DNA of 64,000 nt from Drosophila miranda. Its lineage: Eukaryota; Arthropoda; Insecta; Diptera; Drosophilidae. The stretch's first letter is position 1. Every line of letters starts with the position of its first letter. Shown piece by piece: positions 56,601 to 64,000 of this stretch. A model generated the notes under the pieces. It was not told the DNA's origin. It saw nothing but the letters and a program-made list of their open reading frames with translations, and ran no database searches. A program made the translations under genes and the position numbers. The DNA is taken from assembly GCF_003369915.1 (NCBI RefSeq), contig NW_022881614.1, forward strand, positions 7,089,001 through 7,153,000, read 5' to 3'.

Positions 56601-58040
56601 CACCTGGCCTAGTTGAAAGTACTCATTCATGACTTCCGAATATTTGGCTTGCAGCTCCGGCTGCCTTTGGAATCTTCGTTGAAGCATTTGGAATCGATTA
56701 ATCGCGACTTGACGTGATTTGCCTAGCACCTGCGAAGGGTCAAACAAACGCTTAAGTGGTAACCGTACCAAATACTTGCCGTTTAGTTGACGGATGTGAG
56801 TTCGTTTAAAATGCTTCTCGCACCATCGCTCTTCCGGTGTGAGCTGTTTTGCAGAACCGAGATGCTCCATTTCGAAGAATTTCTGGACGAGATTCTCTAG
56901 CCTGTTGTGGTGACATCTAATGGTGACACCGTGTGAGCGTGTGGAAGTGGCTCGACCAAAGACTATCCAGCCCAGCTGGGTGTGCTGTGCAATTGGTTGG
57001 TTCTCCTTTCCTCTGCGGATATCTGAAAGCAGGATCTGTGGGATTACGTCCGCTCCCAGCAGAAGATCAATCCGTTGTGATTTGTAGAACCTGGGATCCG
57101 CGAGTTCTATTCCGTTCAAATGAGGACATTGCTGCAATTTGATGGATTTTGAAAGTAATTGCGATGTAAGCGTTTTAAGTATAAACGCAGTATCAATGGT
57201 AGTACAAAACTGCGAAGTACAAGAACTTAATGTCAATTCTGTAGTGTAGGTACACCTGTTCTTGGAGGTGGTCCCAACTCCAGCGATTTCTGCCGAAATT
57301 GGATGCCGCTTGAGGTTGAGAGCCTGCACTGTGTGCTCTGTAATGAGGGTTCCTTCCGAGCCTGAATCCACTAACGCACGTACCAAAGCTGATTGGCCAG
57401 TGTGGGGGTTGTGGATTGTGACCAGGGCAGTGGCCAGAAGGACAGTGCTGGGTCCGTGATGCGTTGCCGTAGCGGAGACTAGTTGCGCAGAGTGTGTTCT
57501 CACAGACGAGTCGGTCGCTGCAGACTGTGGATGACCACCGGAACTAGTGTTGGGAACAACTGGGAGAGGCTGTGCAGAGCTCTGAGTAGGAAGTGGGGTC
57601 CTAGCGTAGAGTTGCGTAGGTGTAGCCCTGCTAGATGAGTCGCTCGTTGTATACTGCCAGGATTTACCGGAACGAGCGCTATGGGAGGCTGCGTGAGGCT
57701 GTGTTGCCACCTGAGCAGGAGTTGGGAAGTGCAGCAGTGTATGGTGGCTTTGACCACACTGCGTGCAGTTCCTTTTACTGGTACATTTTGAAAGTGCATG
57801 GGAACGGCTCAGACAGTTGAGGCATGCCTTTGCATGATCGAAGATGGCTTTCCTTGCAAAGCAGTCCTTGGACAAAAGGTCCGGGCAATGCCGAAGATTG
57901 TGACTGTCGCTACAGTGAGGGCAGCGAGTGTGTTCGGCAACCGCAGTCTTGGCGTGGAAACTGTTGCCCTTGTATGTTACGTTGCCAACTGACTTCTTCG
58001 GGTGCCTTTGATTGACAGGCTGGCCTCGATTTTCGAACAC
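53647..58040 (-). pseudogene. BEL/Pao pol: knuckles, protease, RT, RNase H/Pao domain, integrase
   Basis: 58040-55920 (706 codons) holds Cys/His knuckles (CLNCLSRSHALSKC, CTQCGQSHHTLLHF), protease (VRALVDSGSEGTLITEH), and RT with VRVVYGASSKTSNGKS and the catalytic YVDDVQSGA. A local change at about 55915-55925 gives a stop where unit 1 reads DPVKTLGLYWHP. A TGA follows near 55647. The Pao/RNase H part is 55536-54793, with TAA at about 54794 (open in unit 1), and the rest is 54735-54520. The integrase is 54507-53647 (GVDYTGAF, DCGTNFIGADR, HFNPPHSPNFGGLWEANVKS). With several nonsense changes this copy is not autonomous despite its young LTRs. Confidence 0.85.
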
Positions 58041-59023
58041 ATCGATGCTGACGAGACGTTGAGGTCGTTGAGAAATGATTGTAGCTGAGAAAATGTGGCA
58101 AGTTCGGCAGAGCTACCGAGATGGAGCTCCCAAACTTGCAGTGTCGTGCCTGGCAGTCTGGAAGTGAGATGATGAGCCATCCAATGCTGAACATCTAGAT
58201 TCTTGAAAGCATTGAGACAAACCGTCGCAACATTAAGCATATGTTTTATATCAGCAGACTGCTCCTTTGTCAACTGTGGCAAGTCATACAAACCGTTCAT
58301 ATGGTACATAAACTGCAGCCGTTTGTTGTCGTATCGCTTGAGGACGAGACTCCAAGCTGTTGCATAGTTATTTCCCGCAAGAGCCATCTGCTGAATATCC
58401 AGGTCGCGATCCGAGGGAAGAGCTTGCTTCAGGAAATGAAACCTTTGGACGTCGGACAGTTTCTGGTTGTTATGGATGAGTTGAACAAATGCATCGTGAA
58501 ATGCCGGCCAATCCACAAACTTGCCTGTAAATGTCGGTACAGGTAGCTTGGGCAATTGCACTGATGATACAGATGGATTTGCTGGCTCCGGATTCTGCTG
58601 TACCGGTGGTGCTCTTGGACATACATTTTCGTAGGCCTCTGATATGATGCTGAATGCCGTTGTATAGTCTTCATCAAAGCGAAAGGCCACTTCGCTGGAC
58701 ACATAACTATGCGTACTTGGACATCGAAGTATTAGTAAACGTTGATGATTTTGCTCAAATTCACCTAAGAACCGTTGCAAAGTTTGTAAGCGCGTTTGAA
58801 AATAAGCTTTTGTTTTCCGATCTGCGCCATCCTTTCTGAAATTACGCACCGTTTGATTAACCCTCGCAATGAGATTTGTCTGAATAACACTGAGATTGTC
58901 GATCTCCACCTGAGGATCGGCTTCGAGGTCATGGGACTCGGCTGTTGACATGTTGCTGTTATATGTGTATGTACCTTTCTCACCCTTAGTTGCACTCTCT
59001 TTGACCTTGTACAAAATACCCAC
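57977..59023 (-). pseudogene. BEL/Pao gag
   Basis: It encodes 348 residues with a coiled N-terminus and the LPKLPVPTFTGKFVDWPAFHD segment that is the hallmark of BEL gag (DUF1759 type). The frame leaves the polyprotein near 58045-58060 (an apparent single-base loss before the SIDVFENRGQP-type join), after which the pol frame (from 58040) takes over. BEL elements usually have one long frame, so this is probably damage, although a programmed shift cannot be excluded. Confidence 0.82.
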
Positions 59024-59857
59024 AACGAAACACTTACTCTGGTACTCGGGAGTGCTTCTCTTTGCTTAAAGCGTAGCTTAAGAGAACTTGCGAGTCGTTG
59101 TTGTTGGTGTTGTCCGAGCGGAGAGCAGAAACTGTGCTACTGTGAGCGTTGAGTTGAGGCCTTGTGTCTAGAGATGATGTGCAGCAACAGAACGCTCGTT
59201 GGTCTCTTGGTCTCTGCTTTGCACGAGAGAGAGGCTGCTGTCTAACCGTCGGCTTGTGTTGTTGTTGTGTGCTACTGTCCAGGCGCAGAGCTATCGTCTG
59301 GTCTTCTTTGTCCCTGCTTCGTGCGAGAGATAGCGGCTGGTGGATAAACCGGTGGTTTGCGTTGTGTTTGCCGTTTACAGTTGCAGCCGGTAAAATATGA
59401 TTTTATTTGTACATTTAACTGAACGCGGAACGAGGTAGAATCATATGCGTATAGTACGAATTAAACGCGGTTCCCCCCATGGGCCACCAAAAATGTTGTG
59501 AAATCCTCGATACGAGATTTCAATGTTGAGCAGAAATGCTATGGGGAATCTTTGCGTTTAATAATGTACTACACGATATAGACAATTCGAGATTTATTCA
59601 TTTGGACTTCAATCAACTTAAACTTTAATCTTAATCGCGTATAGAGTACAATGTAATGGGTAATACGGGTTTAAGCGCGGCCGGCTGCAACTGCTAATTG
59701 TCGTTGTGATTTCGTCGACACGCAAACGAAGACTCTTTATGGTGATCGGAGACGAGGTTACGCCGCCCTAGCATGAAACGACGCCGTTCTCCGAGTGGGC
59801 AATCGCAGTTAGAGCGCTCTCACTCTCTTTGTAGTTTAACCCTTAGAAAACCGTCCA

Positions 59858-60565
59858 TAGTGAGATCTAACAGAAGTGCGGATACCAAATTTGGTTACTC
59901 TAGCCTTAATAGTCTCTGAGATTTGTGGATGCCCCAGATTTTCGTCCTTTGCGGGGGCGAAACGGTCAAGGTCCGATATCACAGGAGTGTGGATACCAAA
60001 TTTGGTTGCTCTGGCTCTTATAGGTTCTGAGATCCTTGAACTCATATTTTGCAATTGGCAAAACCGACCATGAAACCTGTGTGTTAGAGAGAGACAGAGC
60101 GAGAAAGAATGAAATTGTTTTCTTGATTCTGGCTATAATAATTATACGATCTGGTTGAGATCTTCCATTTTAAAACATATAGTCATCCTCTACGATTCTG
60201 AGTTTTCGGTTTTATCGTATCTTTAAAAATGTGGATGCCACAGATTTTCGTCCTTTGTGGGGGCGGAAGTGGGCGGGGCGAAGTTTTGAAATATTTTTGT
60301 AGCAGTGACATATCACAGAAGTCTGGATACAAAACATCGTTGCTCTAGCTCTTATAGTCTTTGAGCACTAGGCGCTGAAGGGGACGGACAGACGGACGGA
60401 CGGACAGACGGACAGACAGACATGGCTCAATCGACTCGGCTATTGATGCTGATCAAGAATATATATACTTTATGGGGTCGGAAACGATTCCTTCTGGACG
60501 TTACACACATCCACTTTTACCAGAAATCTAATATACCCCAATACTCATTTTGAGTATCGGGTATA
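59858..60565 (+). repeat. ISY 3' part, right of the BEL element
   Basis: It starts TAGTGAGATCTAACAGAAG, continuing exactly the ISY sequence cut at 53058. It includes the GGAC/AGAC tract (about 60378-60420) and ends GAGTATCGGGTATA. The right flank is mdg1 leader. Confidence 0.88.
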
Positions 60566-61291
60566 AAAAAAATTCTCCAACCACATATGTTAGTAATGAA
60601 AGCCTAACAGGTTTTAGTGTTTTGCGACTTGCACTAACGTGCGTCAATTCGCATGTAGAAATTAAATCTATGGCAAGTTAAGGCTTACGCATATTTGCGG
60701 CCCCCTTGCATGGCTTCGCTCGGTTGCGAAGTTTTAATTCAGCTTTTAATTTGTTGATGCGCTCTATGTAGCGCTGTCGGTCTTCTGGTGCCGTCGCTGC
60801 CGCCAGCAAATCTTGTTGCAGGCGCTTTTGTTGAAGTAGCTTTCTCACTTGTCCTCCACGTTTTGTCTTCTTTTTCTCTGTAGTTTTTTTCTCCTGCCGT
60901 GCCCGGTACTCAGCTATTGTGAGTGGGCGTGGTCCATCGTTTGGAAACACCTCCAGGTACTCCTGAATGGAAGGTGCGTCCCTTTGCTCAATAGGAGCAG
61001 AATCTATGTTGTCGTCACTCATAAGGGCTTAACTGGGCGCGTTAAGCGGTGCCGGCGCTGGTCATCGCACAGGCTACCCATGTGTTGTTTTACTTTTAAT
61101 ATGTCTTATTGTTTGGTAGTATTCTTTATATATGTATGTTAAAGTAATAATCAGAATACACACACATTTTGAATATTTTTAATTGTCGCACATTTTTGCG
61201 TATTGTTTATATATTGTTGCACTTTTTATGTAATTTTTAATAATGCTTTTATAATTGCATTACAGCTTCGTGAAACTTGTCACGGTCGCCA
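60566..61291 (-). mobile_element. mdg1/412-clade element leader with primer-binding site
   Basis: Directly inside the LTR on the minus strand is TGGCGACCGTGACA, the tRNA-Arg-type primer-binding site I associate with mdg1/412/blood elements. The leader continues to the ISY insertion at 60565 and, past ISY and BEL, to 52685. Confidence 0.82.
60678..61022 (-). CDS. Upstream ORF of the mdg1-type element, basic coiled protein
   Basis: It encodes 114 residues, MSDDNIDSAPIEQRDAPS at the start, then a Lys-rich helix (TEKKKTKRGGQVRKLLQQKR) and a predicted coil (RYIERINKLKAELKLRNR). It lies between the primer-binding site and gag. I recall small ORFs ahead of gag in mdg1/412 relatives, but the function is unknown to me. 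The intact frame in a nested, rearranged element suggests recent insertion. Confidence 0.6.
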   Translation of the reverse strand: MSDDNIDSAPIEQRDAPSIQEYLEVFPNDGPRPLTIAEYRARQEKKTTEKKKTKRGGQVRKLLQQKRLQQDLLAAATAPEDRQRYIERINKLKAELKLRNRAKPCKGAANMRKP

Positions 61292-61765
61292 TGTAATAAG
61301 TGTGATAAGAATAGTAATAATGTGATAATAAGATAACTTCAATTCTTGGAGCTTCTGCTCCGCAGTGTTACTTTATTCCGAATGATTCTTATAATTTCAT
61401 GTTGGGTTCAGCTAACCCGAAATATGCAATGCTTATATCTATGTCTTATATTTATGTGTAAGTATATTGGTGTATGCATATTTGTATGAATGTACATGCA
61501 GAAGGCATATACATTGGAATGCTCATTTGACCACTTGGAATATATTGCCGACACTGCAGCTCTCACGCTGCAGGCCAGTCCACATATAAGGGACTGATCG
61601 TATTACGGCTCTTGAGTGTGGTTGTGTTACGTAAACATTGGGACAAAGTGTCTTTATGTTTATGAGCGTGATACTATACATTAACTTTAGGCATATGACC
61701 ACTTGACATATTGTATACACTACAATACGGAGGGCATATGCCTATTTGGCATACAACATATTACA
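61292..61765 (-). repeat. mdg1/412-type 5' LTR (474 bp)
   Basis: It begins TGTAATAAGTGTGATAAG and ends ACATATTACA in plus orientation (TGTAAT/ATTACA inverted ends). It is flanked by target duplication CTCT at 61766-61769, matching 40381-40384. It contains two related TGACCACTTG...ATATTG motifs near 61530 and 61697. Confidence 0.88.
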
Positions 61766-61769
61766 CTCT

Positions 61770-63276
61770 GAAGAACTCAATGTGTGAAGCGCCCGTCTTA
61801 CACACACCGAATTTTGAAAAGCCTTTCTTTATCCACTGCGACGCTAGTCACTCAGGAGTAGGAGGGGTACTGATGCAGATAAACGAAGAGGGCGATGAAG
61901 TACCAATTGCGTTTATGTCACCAAAATTGAATAAGTGCCAACGTGCTTAGCTGCCATTCTGAGCATCAAGAAATTCCGCGCTTATGTAGAGGGACATCAA
62001 TTTACGGTGATAACCGACCATGCCTCCTTGAAGTGGCTGATGTCCCAATCAGATCTGAGTAGCAGACTGGCCAGATGGGCTTTGAAGCTTCAGGGGTATT
62101 CCTTTAATATTAGCCACCGAAAAGGGTCTCGAAACATCGTTCCAGACGCCTTGTCTCGGGTCTTTTCCCCAGATTTGTCAGAGATCGAACCAGAAGAAAG
62201 GATCGATTTGGAGTCGGAGCACTTTAGTTCGACGGATTACGTTTCCCTTAGGGCTAAAGTAGCGAGTAATCAGGCTCAGATGCCAGATGTAAAGGTGGTA
62301 GGCAGCCATATATATCGTCGCACCGAGCACGCAACAGGCGAAAGGGTAGCGGATGAACTCTGTTGGAAAATTTGGATTCCCAAGGGGCTCATAGATTCGG
62401 TCCTGAAAATGGCCCACGAGCACGCCCTATCTGCACACGGAGGCATAAATAAAACGCTCGAAAAGGTTCGGCGCTACTATTATTGGCCGACGTTGTTAAA
62501 AGATGTCAAAGAGTTCATAAACCGGTGTGAAATTTGTAAGTGTACTAAGCATCCAAATAGACCTTTAAGACCGCCACTAGCAAAAACTGGGGAAACAGAA
62601 CGGTTCTTTCAGAAGCTCTACGTAGATTTTCTGGGACCGTATCCTAGAAGTCTTAGTGGGAATGTCGGGATATTTGTGGTGTTAGATCATTTTTCCAAAT
62701 TTCCGTTTATTAAACCCGTAAGAAAATTTACCGCCGACGCCATCGTACCATACATTGAGGAACAATTATTTCACTGCTTTGGAGTGCCGGAAAAGCTAGT
62801 CTCGGACAACGGCGTCCAACTTAAGTCCCATGCATTCACTCCTTGCCTCAGAAGTATGGCATAGAGCACGCTTACACCGCCGTTTACGCTCCGCAGGCTA
62901 ACGCGTCCGAGCGAGTTAACAGATCTATCTTGGCAGCAGTCAAAGCCTACATAAATACTGACCAAGGTAACTGGGATGAGCAGCTCAGCAGTGTAGCCTG
63001 TGCGTTAAGATCGGCTGTGCACAGTGCCGTAAAGGCGAGTCCATACCAGTTGGCGTTTGGGCAACAGAAGATCACGAATGGTACCAAGTATCAGTTGTTG
63101 GGGCAGCTAGAGATGTTAGAAGATCGTTGGGTGCATTTTTCTAGGGACGACTCATTTGACCTGATGCGTGGCACGGCAAAGGAGGCAATGAGGTCTCAGC
63201 ACGAACGAAATGAAAAGACGTATAACCTTCGAAGTAAGGAGGTATCATTCAGAGTGGGTTGAGTGGTTTCTGTTTT
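61770..63276 (+). pseudogene. Ty3/gypsy element G1, RNase H-integrase part (right half)
   Basis: This is the continuation of the pol frame cut at 40380. RNase H (FFIHCDASHSGVGGVLMQ, VITDHASLKWLM) is broken at 61950, where a deletion removes the YS..EQE-type segment. Integrase: HHCC part (HEHALSAHGGINKTLEKVRR, CEICKCTKH), DDE core (YVDFLGPYPRS, VSDNGVQ, ASERVNRS for the Glu). A frameshift lies at about 62830-62843, between the second Asp and the Glu. It ends SKEVSFRVG at 63262; an ISY cuts the element at 63277. The 3' LTR is not seen. Confidence 0.87.
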
Positions 63277-64000
63277 TATACCCGATACTCAAAATGAGTA
63301 TTGGGGTATATTAGATTTGTGGTAAAAGTGGATGTGTGTAACGTCCAGAAGGAATCGCTTCCGACCCCATAAAGTATATATATTTTTGATCAGCATCAAT
63401 AGGCCGAGTCGATTGAGCCCTGTCTGTCTGTCCGGCTGCCCGTCCGTCCGTCCGTCCCCTTCAGCGCCTAGTGCTCAAAGACTATAAGATCTAGAGCAAC
63501 GATGTTTTGGATCCAGACTTCTGTGATATGTCACTGCTACAAAAATATTTCAAAACTTCACCCCGCCCACTTCCGCCCCCACAAAGGACGAAAACCTGTG
63601 GCATCCACATTTTTAAAGATACGATAAAACCAAAAACGCAGAATCGTAGAGGATGACTATATGTTCTAGAGTGTAAAATCTCAACCAGATCGTATAATTA
63701 TTATAGCCAGAATCAAGAAAACAATTTCATTCTTTCTCGCTCTGTCTCTCTCTAACACACACGTAGCATAGGCGGCTTTGCTTAGAGTAAAACATTAGCG
63801 CCTAGATCTCAGAGACTATAAAAGCTAGAGCAACCAAATTTGGTATCCACACTCCTAATATATCGGACCGAGACTAGTTTTGTTTCAAAATTTCGCCACA
63901 CCCCCTTCCGCCCCCGCAAAGGACGAAAATCTGTTGCATCACCAATATTGCACATTCGAGAAAACTTAAAACGCAGAATCATAGATAATGACCATATCTA
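63277..64000 (-). repeat. ISY element, inverted orientation, running off the window
   Basis: It begins TATACCCGATACTCAAAATG and has the GTCT/GTCC tract at about 63421-63457. An internal change near 63765 (ACACGTAGCATAGGCGGC) matches the variant block also found at 38411. It continues beyond 64000. Confidence 0.85.

Larger units (their letters stand above)
53059..59857 (-). mobile_element. BEL/Pao LTR retrotransposon, structurally complete, 6.8 kb
   Basis: Two 364-bp LTRs (53059-53422 and 59494-59857) begin TGTTGTGAAATCC and end ACCGTCCA in plus orientation. By eye they differ at about three positions, so insertion was recent. The target duplication is TAGTG on both sides (53054-53058, 59858-59862), five bases as expected for BEL. 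Transcription runs on the minus strand: 5' LTR at right, then a GGTGGCCCATGGGGGG stretch (primer-binding-site position), gag, pol, 3' LTR at left. It is inserted in an ISY. Confidence 0.92.

Noticed and set aside
57977-58040. gag/pol overlap of the BEL element as a programmed frameshift
   Set aside because: BEL elements normally use one frame, and the alignment suggests a single missing base; no slippery-site context was convincing.

Overview
The window is insect DNA of Drosophila type: short introns with GTAAGT/AG borders, CAAAATGG-type starts, and several fly gene families (Oatp58D-type transporters, ariadne-2, tandem alkaline phosphatases, a Swim/CG3074-like TINAG protein, Vps35). About two thirds is transposable-element sequence, and almost every single-copy gene is broken. 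From memory the D. melanogaster homologues lie mostly on chromosome arm 2R (Muller C). With the many ISY/DINE-1-type repeats, LINE insertions and local gene duplications, this fits a degenerating neo-Y of an obscura-group fly, most likely Drosophila miranda. That assignment is inference, not shown by the sequence.

Layout. 1-8.8 kb: the C-terminal part of one Oatp gene, an ISY repeat, then a second Oatp gene whose third coding exon holds an apparently intact R1-clade LINE with a 16-bp target duplication. 9.9-18.2 kb: ari-2 on the minus strand, with a LOA-type LINE in its first intron and a frameshift in RING1. 18.3-19.7 kb: a small intron-containing gene of DUF4806 type set among AACTAGTT-rich repeats. 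20.4-21.4 kb: a phosphoglycolate-phosphatase-like HAD gene lacking its nucleophile. 22.4-26 kb: two tandem alkaline phosphatase genes, both damaged, the second cut off by a Ty3/gypsy remnant. 27.4-34.2 kb: a tandem duplication of about 3.4 kb carrying two open Swim-like genes, each with an LTR just upstream and the 3' end of Vps35 downstream. 34-36.7 kb: the rest of a Vps35 pseudogene.

37.3-64 kb is a TE graveyard that can be read as layers. A Ty3/gypsy pol gene (39.0-40.4 kb) resumes at 61.77 kb. It was split by a minus-strand mdg1/412-clade element (474-bp LTR, 4-bp target duplication CTCT). That element took an ISY insertion, and the ISY took a BEL/Pao element (364-bp LTRs, 5-bp target duplication TAGTG). 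Part of the nest was then tandemly duplicated (44.26-50.10 and 50.10-56.48 kb), fusing two unrelated reverse transcriptases in frame. A LOA fragment and more ISY copies cap the left side.

The genes show no joint pathway; they are neighbours sharing a decay environment. The contrast is between the Swim-like gene, open in both copies, and all other host genes in the window, each of which has at least one visible lesion or truncation. No tRNA, rRNA, CRISPR array or prokaryotic feature was seen.
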